Assembly (NCBI RefSeq): GCF_014356525.2
Contig: NC_052507.1
Span: 51,669,963-51,733,962 of the forward strand
Direction of reading: 5' to 3'
Length of the DNA: 64,000 nucleotides
DNA from: Nilaparvata lugens
Taxonomy: Eukaryota > Arthropoda > Insecta > Hemiptera > Delphacidae
Position 1 is the first letter of the stretch. The number at the start of each line of letters is the position of its first letter. The notes beneath the pieces were generated by a model. That model did no database searches. It saw only the letters and a list, made by a program, of their open reading frames with translations, and had not been told where the DNA came from. Of the stretch, positions 1 through 11,962 are shown in pieces. The position numbers and the translations under genes were made by a program.

Positions 1-1099
1 AGTGAGTGAATTTGCACAGTATTTCTGACTACACATGTGCTTCTGCATATGCAGGAAACTCATTGTATTCTGAGCCCAAACATACATATTATTATACTTG
101 TGGAGTGAGTTCACATTATATCATTATTTCCCTATTCCTTCCTTCCATATATTTTACTCTTCATGGATTGCACCTCAACTCTCAAGCAAACCGACTACTG
201 GAGACATTTCAAGTGTTACTTGGGGAAAGAAGCTTTTTCAAAGACCTATTTACATCGATGAATGCGTTCTCATTATGTGAATAGCTATCTTGAAATTTCA
301 ATACAGAAAATTTTCGTTCATAAACGTTCAAAACGCCGGGGGATACTGTATTTATTCATTCATCAATCAATGATAAATGAAATATATTGTTATTCAAATT
401 TTTGAAGGAATAGTACTTACTTCTCCATGCTATTTTTAAAAGTTTATCTATTGATATAGTTTCGAAATTCATTAAAATTTGGAACCGTTTCACCTAAAGA
501 TAGCTATTCAAATATGTATCAATTGAAGTTTTGTGATTTTCTTCGCAAAGGTTTAATGTTTTCTCCTGTGGTACTTTTCTCGTATTCATCCAAATCGATT
601 TGTTTCTCATCCCAAACCCCTTCATATTCTATTATCGGTCTGCTCTTTCAAATGTAACCGTAAATAGTAGGCTGTTTTAGATTTGAGATCGATATCAGTG
701 ATATCAGTACCTAAACAATTTTTCCCCTATGAACGGGTGGCATTATCAACTAGGTTTAATTGAGTCCCTGTAAATAGAGACTCCATTGAGAAATTAACCT
801 TTAAGAGATGAAAAGCTTTATAAATCAATATTCATCTCTAAAAAAATGTCCCATTTATAAACTTGTATATTATATGGATGAACCAGAAGTGGAAAAATTC
901 GTTGAGAGCTAGAGCTATTCGCAGAAAAATACTAGTAAAAAGTTGGCGAAGAGTCAGCAACCAACAATATGGACGAGTAGAAAAAGTTTGTGAGAAAATG
1001 GGAGAATGAAACAAGAATAACAGAAAAAAGATGAAATAGTGCAGACGTCAACACTGTAGCAGCCGCAGCTTGTGGAGAGGGGGGAGAGAAGCAGTGGAT
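1..1099. other. AT-rich non-coding stretch
   Basis: I see no gene here. Only short chance reading frames occur, without recognisable domains, codon bias or splice-site pairs. No repeat family from elsewhere in the window is present. Confidence 0.5.
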
Positions 1100-1345
1100 A
1101 AAAGTGCACAGAAAGGGTTTTCAATGTGGTGTAGCCCCCCGGGCACCAGCATTGGTGGGTAGGGGGACACAAAGGAGCCCCTTTTACAGCATCGCGCCAA
1201 TTACCGGTATTCCCAGACGAACGGTTGACAACAGACACAGCACAAATTGCATTTGTTGTTGTGACCGCTGTGGGGGGGAGGGGGGTAATGTTGACTTAAC
1301 CCCAATGTTGGGTGTCACCCCTTTGTGATCTATATGTCAAGATAG
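1100..1345. other. G-rich, GC-elevated non-coding island
   Basis: The GC content rises sharply relative to both flanks. G runs on the plus strand include five G at 1162-1166 and a seven-G plus six-G block at 1272-1285 broken by one A. A GC-rich core around 1190-1240 has mixed-base composition unlike simple repeat. No protein family is recognised in any frame. It could be a regulatory element or a quadruplex-forming site; both are inference. Confidence 0.35.
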
Positions 1346-1715
1346 CGGGGTGCTGGAGGGATAGTTAGAAGGAAAAAGAAGCGGAGCAGGTGGTGAGGAA
1401 GAAAGTGTTGAGGGGAAAAGAAGGAGAAGAATGTAAATGAGAAATGATGAATAAGAAATAAGAGATGAGAATATTGGAAATAGAAGAAGAGGAAAAGAAA
1501 AGAGATGAGAGAAAAGTAAACTGTAGAAAATATGGGAAATGATGAGAAATGTTTGCAGAGTGGAAGAGGAAAGAGGGAGGAAATGAAGAAGGAGAAGAAA
1601 GAGAATAAAAAGAATAGGGAGAAGATTCAAAAAGAGGGATTGAAGAAAAAGACAAAAGATGACGAAGAAGAAGAGAAATGAGAAGAAGAGTAAAAAAGAT
1701 AAAAAATACACAAGA
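1346..1715. repeat. polypurine tract (degenerate A/G-rich repeat)
   Basis: The plus strand is almost only A and G (GAAGAAG, GAGAAGA-type words) for about 370 bases. Reading frames on the minus strand here are Ser/Leu/Phe-rich low-complexity translations of the tract, not genes. Confidence 0.7.
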
Positions 1716-4381
1716 AAAACTGGGCAAACCACTCAGTTCTAGCCCAACAACACATTGAATTAAAACCACTTTTCGAATTACAATTATTCAGTATCTATTC
1801 TGCTATGCTAGGTAAAATTCTTCTGAGTATTTTCCTTTCTCTCTCCCATGTATTTTTCAATATTTCTCAACTTCCTCTATATCATTTCTCTCTTCTACGA
1901 TTTTCACGTCTCTCATATAATTGTATCTTCCTCACTCTATGTTGTCTTTCTATCTGTCTTAATACCAAATCTCTTACAACTATGTGTTTCCAATTCAATT
2001 GTTTTCTCCTCCAATATTCTCTTCCAATCCTTCTCTATTGTCATTAATCCGCATATTCACTAGACATTTACTGCTATCTCAACTTTCTAGTTTTCTCTTT
2101 CTCTCTCTATTTTATTCACTATTTTATGTCTCTCTCTACCCGTTCTAAAAACTCATTCTCTAACGGGAGAGTGTCAGTTGGTGTGAAAATTTACTCGATT
2201 GTATCGATTACTGAGAGAAGCTGTAGATAGCCTGTTCTAATTTGTCTGGCAGACTGCAGACATGGTAATTGCATTAGCGTCGATTACACGACAGAGTATG
2301 GGTTTCACACGTTTGCAAGCTTTCTGCCTCATATTATAAATGCCTATATCCTGCATACATATAGCCCTACAATATTGAATACCATGTGCTGTTATCATCC
2401 ACCTATCACCAACATGGTTATCGAAATATAATTAAGCATTTGGTGTGAAATTCTTCAATTCTGGATAAGTAGATGAGTTATCTGATTTATTATCATGTAA
2501 GAATTGATTGCACCGCGGGTTTTGAAAAATGTCATAATCGGAAAATTGTCTGGGAGAAATTTGTGTCAACATGTTCTACAAATCCAGATAGGTTCTGCAG
2601 ATTGTCCCAGTGATAGGGGAACATACCGTTGTGGTGATAATCCAGAGGTGTTGAGTAAGATCCCAATTTATTCTAAAAAAAATCAAAATCTTCACTTTCT
2701 TCCAACAAATTTTTACATACATAATTTATAAATATTAGCTCTTTTGTACCACTCTTGTGTTTCGGAAGGACACATATTTTGGCAGTCAGAAAGCTTGGAA
2801 TTAGCCAGGTCAGAATATATTTCATTGAGTTGATTATACCAATCAATAACCAAATAATTTATCTAGTAAATTTTAACATTTATTTATTTCAACGATCGCT
2901 AACGGTTATGAATTGGGTATGCCTACATGCTATATGCTGACCTTATTCTTGAGCACAGAAACAGTAATGAAAATGACAGAATGTTAAACATAGAAGACAT
3001 TTCATTATACCAAATATCAAATCATATTCCATTATACCAAGTCATTTTGAACAACATATAAGTATTTTTCAGTAACATATTTATAAAAGTTATGTCGATG
3101 ACATAAACTTTTCAAACCATTATTTTAGTCATTCTGAGATATTTCAATTTGAATATATATGTGATAGTGTATAAGCTATGTTGATCAATTAGGTACGTGT
3201 TTAAGCGATATCACAAATATGCAAAATAATTTCAAAATATGAGTATCTGACTGTCAAGGGTTGTTATTCTTCAGAAGTGCAAACGAGAGCCGTATGAGCT
3301 ATGGATAATTGAGAGCGGCTCGAAAAAACAAAAATTTCTACATTCCAGCCTCTCAGCTATATGAGCTGAAGTATACACAAGAATAGTATATAGTATAGCT
3401 ATACACTTGAAGTATACATACCTCTGAAAATGTGTTCGTTTCTATTCATTAAAAATTCTCTCTCGAGAATTTGACATTTCTATTGTTTACCAAATGTCTG
3501 TTCGCTGCATATTCGAATAATATAGACTAGACTGGAGACGAAGAACGAGCAATTTGAATTATTCATAAATTCGCTGTTGCCGGCAGCAGAACGCATTTGA
3601 ATAGCTAATGCCGCCAATTTCGTTTCGAAAATTTAGGAAAATGCTATTAGGTTCATTCATTTGTTTTTAAACATTTTCTTTCAAAATAGGCCTTCGTCAG
3701 AATGGTGTCAGTGGTTTGAAGTCGATATTGCAGTGTGAGAGTCAGAACCGAAGCCTCAAGTAGATATACATAGTTGCAGATTGGATTTATTCCACGCATA
3801 TTACCGCAGTGCATTCTATTCTGCAGTGGATTTTCGAAATAATTTCGCAATCTTGGAATCCAATTAGAGTTTCATGAGCTTAAGAACTGTACAACCACAG
3901 TAATGCACTGCAATAAATTCAGCTATTTCATGATTATTTGTTTAGTTTAGAATGTTTCATCGTTCAAACAGGCTGCAGACTGACAATCCAACGCTTTCAA
4001 ACTTTTTTGAAATACGTTTCTTTGTACGAATCACACTTGCATTGATTTATCACCTCAGCACACCCATTTACATCAGTCTACAGTAATATGTTATAAACAA
4101 TTAAATTAACAGTAATACAGATATACTACATTAATGATCTATCTTAGGTTTAACTAGCATATAGAAATACCACACTATTATTTTTAACATCAATGAGACC
4201 ATCCTTGTTGAACATCTACATGGTGACACCTACCTGTGTTAGGGTTGGAAAATAGAAGTGGAGAACACAATAGACATCTATTTCTCTACGGTTTAACAGA
4301 GATAGAACCCTATTCTTATTAACAGAACTGACACCATCCCATGAAACTTGGATACAAAATGGTTGACACCTACCTGAGTTA
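1716..4381. other. non-coding, no recognisable gene
   Basis: Mostly AT-rich sequence. 1805-2150 is pyrimidine-biased on the plus strand. A mixed-composition block at 3536-3640 stands out from its AT-rich surroundings. Chance reading frames of 60-80 residues have no domain signature. Confidence 0.45.
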
Positions 4382-4480
4382 TAGCGAGTGACACTCACTT
4401 GAAACTGTCATTCTTCCTCATAAACAACATTATCGCTTTCCATTAAATCACTGCTGACGGTTGAAAATGATTCTCTGTGA
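4382..4480. mobile_element. MITE-A copy 1 (short inverted-repeat element)
   Basis: The left end contains CACTTGAAACTGTCA and the right end TGCTGACGGTTGAAAATGATTC, an imperfect inverted repeat matching the family consensus ends TAGTGAGATTCACTTCAAAC and GTTTGAAGTGAATCTCACTA. The element is about 100 bases and non-coding. The same ends recur at about nine other places in this window. Confidence 0.6.
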
Positions 4481-4760
4481 GGGGTTAGCCTTTGTTAGCA
4501 TTGGCATTTGGCCGTCCGTCCCTGTCCGTCCAGTGTGGATGCCTGCATTTGGGACAACCTAAATTGAATTAGATAGCGTTGCCTCCGCAGTCGCGTTTAA
4601 TGCATACATCCATAGATGTCATCGTCAGCGCATTGGAGGGGCATGGTAGTGTGAGGAGAAGGGGGACAGGGATGGAAGGGATAAAGTCAATGGCTGCCCA
4701 CAGACACAGATGCAAATCGCAGCCCATGGCGTCGGCCTTGTATCGATCGCCACCGCCTAA

Positions 4761-4888
4761 TTCACTTCAAACTGTCAGCATTAGTTGAACAAGTAATATG
4801 GGTGAGGACATTTACTTCACACTGTCAACATTCCATTTCATGTTACTCGTTCAACCAATTGTGACAGAATGAAGTGAATCTCACTATA
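4761..4888. mobile_element. MITE-A copy 2, apparently compound
   Basis: It begins with TTCACTTCAAACTGTCAGCA and ends with GAAGTGAATCTCACTATAG. A second left-end-like motif (TTTACTTCACACTGTCAACA) lies inside at 4811-4830, so this may be one copy partly inserted in, or recombined with, another. Confidence 0.65.
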
Positions 4889-5110
4889 GCGACAACTATC
4901 TCTTTTCATCCCACATTTACACCTAGCACTAGCCTCATCCCCTCTCTCGCTTGTATCACTGTATCATTAAGACACGATTTTTCACTAGGAGTAGCCAGAT
5001 AGCCTACTTGGTTTTCGTCCACAAATATTCTGCTCATCTTCCAACCCCCTTCCTTCTTCAAATACATTATATTCAAGAGACACAGATATATTTGATTATT
5101 CATCTGAATA

Positions 5111-5704
5111 TACAGGTGACACAGAATAACAGGAACTTTTAAAAACGCCATAAAACATTAGTGAGAAGGGCAAGAATTATTTTATTCAAACTAATGTAAA
5201 GTTCAAGAATGCCATTTGAGAATTATTAATAACATCTATCACTTTTTGACAATTACTTCTGTAAGATGGCTTCCTCCTGAACGAATACACCTTGAAATCT
5301 GTGTTGACGATTTCTCATTGATCGCTGCAACTTCTGCGTTTCCTGGTCCCATGATCTGTCCACCTGCGATTTTCTGTTTGTGGAGCTATCTCAAATCAAA
5401 CGTTTTCACAACTCGACCAATAACTGTGGTTGAATCATAACAGACAATTCAAAATGAAATTAACAATATCCCAGCTGATATGTTGCAGCAATCGTTCAGG
5501 AATCTCAAAACAGATTTCAAGAGTGTATTCTTTCAGGAGGAAGAAATCTTGAAGAAGTAATTGTCAAAAAGTGATTGATGTTATTAATAATTTTCAAATG
5601 GCAAGTATTGAACTTTACATTAGTTTGAATAAAATCATTTTTGCCCTTCCCACTAATGTTTTATGGCGTTTTCAAATGTTCCCGTTATTCTGGGTCACCC
5701 GGTA
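5111..5704. mobile_element. MITE-B: 594-bp element with long terminal inverted repeats
   Basis: The first ~165 bases (5111-5275) reappear in inverted orientation at 5535-5704. Matching landmarks are GGTGACACAGAATAAC on the left against GTTATTCTGGGTCACC on the right, AACGCCATAAAACATTAGTG against CACTAATGTTTTATGGCGTT, and ATCACTTTTTGACAATTACT against its complement. The middle 260 bases encode nothing recognisable. This is a non-autonomous DNA element; I cannot assign the superfamily. A diverged relative lies at 18550-19378. Confidence 0.75.
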
Positions 5705-5794
5705 CTATAAAATAGTGTACCATGATACATATAAAGAAAATAAGATTTCTTCATTTACGTAGATTTCAATATAAATGGTGGCAGGTGGCTAAAG

Positions 5795-5983
5795 GTAGGC
5801 GCACACAGATCGTCATCGAACGGACGGCACGCATCGGACGGATCGGACGATTAGATTTGATGCATTGTTTTCAATTGGAGTGCGCATACCTATCCGCATG
5901 GTATAGGTATGCGCACTCCAATTGAAAACAATGCATCAAATCTAATCGTTCGATCCGTCCGATGACGATCTGTGTGCGCCTAC
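5795..5983. mobile_element. 189-bp palindromic MITE
   Basis: The ends are GTAGGCGCACACAGATCGTC and its complement GACGATCTGTGTGCGCCTAC. The two inner arms (about 5851-5892 and 5901-5942) are a perfect inverted repeat around an 8-base centre, CCGCATGG. An RNA or single strand would form one long hairpin. It resembles, in its outer ends, the GGTGCGTACAG elements at 15505, 18767 and 62005. Confidence 0.8.
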
Positions 5984-8608
5984 ATTTATTTATCTTTTCA
6001 CCTGTAACTTCTTCTGTCTCTACCCACTTATTCTTCTCTTCTATCTCCTCTTCCCCTTGTTTCTGTTCTCTTCGCCTTTTTTTCTCCATTCATATTTCCT
6101 GTCTCTTTTTCGTATTATTTCTAACTCTTTTTACAACCGCTCTCAGGTGAATGATTCTTCACCCTCAAAAAATAACAATTATCACATGATTAGATCCTTT
6201 TCGTGATTTTCAACCACTGCATAAATGAAACCCCTCTTCCACCTTCCTGACGCATCAGCATCCCTCAAACTGGAAACCCTCATCACCTCCGCGAATACCT
6301 GAATTCCTCAAACCAACAATACTTGCAAAAGCCTTATCACTGTTCTCCTTTTTCTGCCACACATTCTCTCCCGCTTTTCTTTCTATTTCCTTGCACTCAC
6401 CCATTTCCTAGCGCTTATCTCTTGCTCATGCTCACTGACCCGATTTCACTCTGTTCCACCAACTTGAAAAGCCGCAAAAAATTGTGCTGGCTATCTTGTC
6501 CATCCAACGCATTCCTAACAATGGCACCCTCACGCATTTGTACGAATTTTGTCGTTTCATGGAGTGCTGAATAATATGTTTTTCCACATCAAGTATTCTT
6601 CTGTGGTTCGAATTGTGTGGAAAACGTCGATAGAGAACAGTCTCTCCGATGCTCACTGAAATATTTTTCAGAGCTTTCGCTGCATTGATAATTGGAGCAG
6701 CAGTGAACAAATTTAAATAAGTTAGCACAACTCTGGATATACGCAACAACAGAGTAGAAGTAAAATAAGGAGAAAACATAAGAGTTGTAATTGTGAAGCC
6801 CACACAGTACCCACCTATGCTCATATAATAAGTTGAGGATCGATACATTTCAATCTTCGCTCAATAGAAACAATCACTACCGCCGAAGCTGTGATAGGTG
6901 AACAAAATTGTTGGCTCTAACCAGCGATCACGATAAAGTGGCTGACTTTAGAATACACAAGTATGGTTTGTGTAATATTGAAGACTTTTCTGTATCTAAA
7001 CAAGCATTTGTATAGAATACCCTTGAAGATTAATATTGTGTTTTTTCTGAGGATGCCTTCCACCAAAGGTAAAGGTTGTGACAGTCTCTTGCTTGTTAAG
7101 TGAGTTAAAATTTCTACTTTCAAGTTTTATTCTCGTAGACAACTCGTGAATGTACTCGCGCGAAGGAACCAATATTAGAATGATTTTTATACGTTACTTT
7201 TCAGCTATTATAGCAGTTGGTTTGTAAAACAAACGGAATCAAATCATCACTTTTTCATATAATCCAGACTATTCATTAAAAATTGAAATTATTATAATAA
7301 TGAAGAGAAACTAAACTTAACCTTATAAGATAAAATAATTATCATAGTCTATCAATCATGAAAATGAATAACTAGTACAGTACAGTACTTTATCAAAGTA
7401 CTAGTATAATATAGTATTATCTACTATAAACAATACAAAGCCTTTTGTGAAATGAAATAATGAATAATATCTCCAAAATGTTCTTGAAAAGCTATTTGTG
7501 TGGTGAAGTGAACTGGAAACTCTATTTAAAACTTCTAGTTCCATGCTAAGATGAGTAATAGTTGATTATTAACTCTTCTAAAGAACTATACAATCAATCA
7601 AAGACTAGCTCCAACACAACAGTTAAAAAGTTTTCTACTGAAACGTTAGAGCCCCATTATTGTTTAGCTGAGAAAATGTTTAGAAAGAAAGTTGATTGAA
7701 CGCATTATCATGCAATCCACTTTACTGACTATATCCAATGTGATTATCAAGCAGTTAATAGCTTATACTTGAAGTTAATTTTGTGACTTGATTTGTGACT
7801 TCAATTTTAGTGAAAGCACTATATTATAATGATAGTGGATAATATAATCCACTAATTTATGTAACAAAAGTCGATAAACTATTGACAAATAATTTAATTT
7901 ATTTATAACATTCACAGTATTAGAATAATGCAACAATAATACGATCAGAACAATACGCTACAAGAAATAGTTCAAGTGATATCTTCATCCTTTTGACAAA
8001 TTAAAACTCTCAATTTGGGGAAGGACCAATAATATTGTTTTTCCCTAGTGATGGAAGGTTCTTTATGAATACAAGATTAGAGAGAGGTTAGTTGAGAAAT
8101 GTTCAGAGACGCACTTAGTAATGTGCGATGACTGGCAATCTCTTATGCAAAACAAAATATAGATCATTATTACATCTGAATAGCAGTGTATGTAGACAGG
8201 AACATCTTTTATCACTGCAGAACAAACCGCAAGTTTGGTACATGTAGTCCAATATAAATAAACAATAGTAGAAAGTGCTAATGCATTCTCAAGAATCGAC
8301 GTTGTTGTGACCACACTCAGCGACAGGCTTTGTTGATCTATACTCGCCGGAGATCTCCAGGCTGTTAACACAATTTCGAGAAACATAAGTAGCTACTACT
8401 CTCATGTTCTATTATGGACCCTCTTCGATCCTTGTTCTCAAATTTGCTCTTAATTCAAATCAAGCATGTATGAAAGGGAGTGGTTGGAATTGAAATACCT
8501 AAGTTACAGGAGATAATAAATTTATGAAAAATATCTGGGGACCGAGCTTTGCTCTGGAGTGTAAAAGCAAAGAAAATTTGTAACGGGAGATTGAATTTAT
8601 AGTTTATA
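5984..8608. other. non-coding, no recognisable gene
   Basis: 5990-6450 is pyrimidine-biased; the remainder is AT-rich. A small hairpin (ACTAGTAC ... GTACTAGT) lies at 7371-7405. Possible reading frames up to 138 residues (6432-6848 minus) have no recognisable family and lie in low-complexity DNA; I do not call them genes. Confidence 0.4.
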
Positions 8609-8690
8609 TTTATTTATTCATTTTCTCAGTCGTACAGTTATATTTATTTTACAATTATATTAGGAGGCACAACAGGCTTATGCCCAAAAC
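8609..8690 (-). mobile_element. 3' tail of a LINE-type retroelement (minus strand)
   Basis: Read on the minus strand it runs from a CAGTTTTGGGCATAAGCC motif through GTTGTGCCTCC into an A-rich end with AATAAATAAATATAAA. GGGCATAAGCC followed by an AATAAAT tail is, from memory, common in the 3' UTRs of arthropod CR1/Jockey-like LINEs. No coding sequence survives upstream. The family is not certain. Confidence 0.4.
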
Positions 8691-9898
8691 TGTCCATTCT
8701 CAAATTTTTGCTACAGTCCAAATCAAAATCTAGGTCAAGCTACTATCACTCATCAAAATAACAATTTATTCACACTTCAAAAAACAAACACATCATCAAT
8801 TACAGATATACTATGAATTCGATTTAGATCGATATACTATGTTTGCTACAATATTTGTTAATATACTATGTACTATTCTACACTAACAACATCTAGTTAC
8901 TATTTTAGACTTTCTGAAGTAAACATGTTTTCTAAAATAAACGAAAATAAGTTGTCGCCCCACTTGGATGTAATGAGCTGGTTTTCGTGCGTCATATGGA
9001 GGCCGAAAATGATTGTTTTCTGGCCAGGCCGGTAAAAGTTTTACGGCCCTAGGGCTGTAAAATAACCTTGAAGTCAGCTGATTCTGATTTGATGTGAACG
9101 TGTTTACAAAATGGTTTATGAAACGGAATCAGTTTATGCTTCTAGAATTGATTAAAGTATTCTACAATAGGATACTATCATTTTATTTGGATGAATGAAA
9201 TACAAATAAGATATTATAAACTATTCAGATTCGATTTTCAGAGTAGGATAGGACTTCTAACCTCAACTTCCGCAGTCGACGATAACAAGCATTCTTGACA
9301 TCCAGATTGTCCAAATTTCAAGTGCGCTAAAACAGCTGATCAAAAAACTTTTCATTTTGTGTTCATTATTCAAGAATCAAAACATTCATAACAATATCAT
9401 CTTATTGTCATTTGAAAGAATAAAAATGTATAAACTCAACCTCCCACATAATTGAACATAATCTTTTAGGTTATTTAAACAAATCAGAATAAAAAATAAA
9501 AATACTTGGACAATTTCCTGATATTCAGATTACCTCAGGTTTACTAGAGCTATGACCTTCCACATTTGCTTTCGGAAGTGCTTAACAAACAATATTATTC
9601 TCATATATAAATATGGTTTATTTTTCTGTGTGGCGAAAAATAGCATTCGCACCACGGGCAAAAATGTTTTTCAAGCTCTCAATCTTTTCTAGTCCTCGGC
9701 CAACGGCCCCGGACTTGAAAACCGATTTCGAGCCGGAAAAGTCTCATTTCGGCCCTTGGTGCGAAATATACTATTTCGCCCCACTTGGATGTGATGAGCT
9801 GGTTTTCGTGCGTCATATGGGAGCCGAAAATGATTGTTTTCTGACCAGGCCGGTAAAATTTTTACGGCCCTTGGTCTGTAAAATAACCTTGAGTTTTA

Positions 9899-9900
<2 letters not shown>

Positions 9901-9969
<69 letters not shown>

Positions 9970-9977
9970 GTGTGTGT
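9901..9977. repeat. (TG)n microsatellite
   Basis: About 38 near-perfect TG repeats with one C interruption near 9965. It lies inside unit 2 of the large tandem array. Translated frames give Cys-Val or His-Thr runs and are not genes. Confidence 0.95.
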
Positions 9978-10430
9978 ATTGTTTTTTTTCTGCATGGCGA
10001 AAAATAGTGTTCGCACCTCAGGCAAAAATGTGTTTTCGCCTCACTGCACAGAAAGCAGCTGTTTTCCAGTCCCTACGTAGATCTGAAAGACATTGTTTGC
10101 AGACGACTCTCGTCTGATGTCAGAACAGGTTTCTTTCCGGCCTGGGCCGCTAAAATGGAACTAAGAAAGGTGATCAAAAAACAGCTGATCAAAAAACTTT
10201 TCATTATTCAATAATTAAAACATTTATCATCTTATTGTCATTTGAAAGAATAAAAAAGTATAAACTCAACCTCCCACATAATTGAAGATCATCTTTTAGG
10301 TTATTTAGACAGATCAAAATAAAAAATGAAAATACTTGGACAATTTCCTGATATTCAGATTACCTCAGATTTACTAGAGCTATCACCTTCCACTTCTGCT
10401 TTCGGAAGTGCTTAGTAAACAACTATTCTC

Positions 10431-10442
10431 ATATATATATAT

Positions 10443-10510
<68 letters not shown>

Positions 10511-10519
10511 ATATATATT
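10431..10519. repeat. (AT)n microsatellite
   Basis: About 44 AT repeats with a few interruptions, at the junction before unit 3 of the array, at the place where unit 1 has only TCATATATAAATATG. Confidence 0.95.
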
Positions 10520-11820
10520 GTTTATTTTTGTGTGTGGCGGAAAATAGCGTTCGCACCATGGGCAAAAATGTTTTTTCGGCTCTCAATCTTTTCTAGTCCT
10601 CAGACTTGAAAACCGACTTCGAGCCGGAAAACTCTCATTCTCTGCTCCAGGTGTGGAATATACTATTTCGCCCCACTTGGATGTAATGAGCTGGTTTTCA
10701 TGTGTCATATGGTGGCCAAAAATGATTGTTTTCTGACCAGGCCGGTAAAATTTTTCACGGCCCTAGGGCTGTAAAATAACCTTGAAGTCAGCTGATTCTG
10801 ATTTGATGTGAACGTGTTTACAAAATAGATTATGAAACGGAATCAGATTATGATTCTAGAATTGAATAAAGCATTTTGCAATAAGATACTATTATTTTAT
10901 TTGGATGAATGAAATACAAATAAGATATTATATATTATTCAAATTTAATTTCCAGAGTATAATTGAATCTAACCTCTAACCTCATCATAGTACTGCGTTT
11001 ATCACGAATCCTGCTGGATAATTTTGGAACTACTAGGGCAAATCCTTGGTGCTGAACGTTTTAACAAAATGTAGTTTATAAAACGTAATCAGTTCATGCT
11101 TCTAGAATTAAATACAGTATTCTGCCATAAGATACTATCATTTTATTTGGATGAATGAAATACAGATAAGATATATTATAAACCATTCAAATTCGATTTT
11201 CAGAGAAGGATAGAACTTCTAACCTAAACTTCTGCAGTCGACGACAACAATCATTGTTGATGTTGACAATCAGATTGGCCAAATTTCAAGTGTGCTAAAA
11301 CAGCTGATCAACAAACTTTTCATCATTTGTGTTTATTATTTAAGAATCAAAACATTTGTAATAATATCAACTTATTGTCATTTGAAAGAATAAAAAAGTA
11401 TAAACTCAACCTCCCACATCAGAACATAATTGAGCAAAATCTGTTAGGCTATTTAGACAAATCAGAATAAAAAATAAAAATACTTGGACAGTTTCAGGAT
11501 ATTCAAATTACCTCAAATTTGCTAGATCCATGACCTTCCAGTTTTGCCTAATAAACAATTAATCTCATATATCCATATTGTTTTATTTTTTTGTGTGGCG
11601 AATAATAGCGTTCGCACCATGGGCAAAAATGTGTTTCCGGTTCTCAATCGTTTCTTGAAAACCGATTTCGAACCGGAAAAGTCTCATTTCCAGCCCTAGG
11701 TGCGAAATATACTATTTTCTTGTTGAATTTTTCTTCTTGTGAAATCAGCTGGATGATCCCACACGTCACTCTCTAGACTAAAATTCCATCTGTTTTTCCA
11801 AGGACGTATTTATCCTTTTA

Positions 11821-11962
11821 ATGTCCTCCAGCGAGTTATCCCAGGGTTGAGACCTAGTGCAATCGAATTTTCATATCATAAACCTACTTTGTTCCAAATT
11901 TCGTGAGAATTGTTAGAGCCGTTTTCGAGATCCGGTCACATACAGATATATATGGATAAACA
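11821..11962 (+). mobile_element. RTE-like 3' end fragment
   Basis: The sequence ends with TTCCAAATTTCGTGAGAATT, then GTTAGAGCCGTTTTCGAGAT and CCGGTCACATACAGATATAT. This string of motifs, ending in a short ACATACAGATATATA tail, is what I recall from the 3' ends of RTE-type LINEs and their SINEs in insects. No coding region is left. A second, different fragment of this sort is at 44809-45110. Confidence 0.45.

Larger units (their letters stand above)
8951..11716. repeat. tandem array of three 0.8-1.0 kb units
   Basis: The landmark CGCCCCACTTGGATG starts at 8956, 9777 and 10669, giving spacings of 821 and 892 bases, with the last unit running to about 11716. Other words recur in the same order in each unit: TGTGTGGCGAAAAATAGC, ATAAACTCAACCTCCCACAT, and TACTTGGACAATTTCCTGAT. 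Units differ by indels and by private microsatellites. Unit 2 has an extra stretch around 9980-10160 that partly repeats the TGTGGCG-like segment. No unit has a recognisable coding region. It may be a satellite or a tandem-amplified transposon fragment. Confidence 0.8.

Noticed and set aside
9613..10117. frames with Cys-Val or His-Thr runs
   Set aside because: Direct translation of the (TG)n microsatellite.
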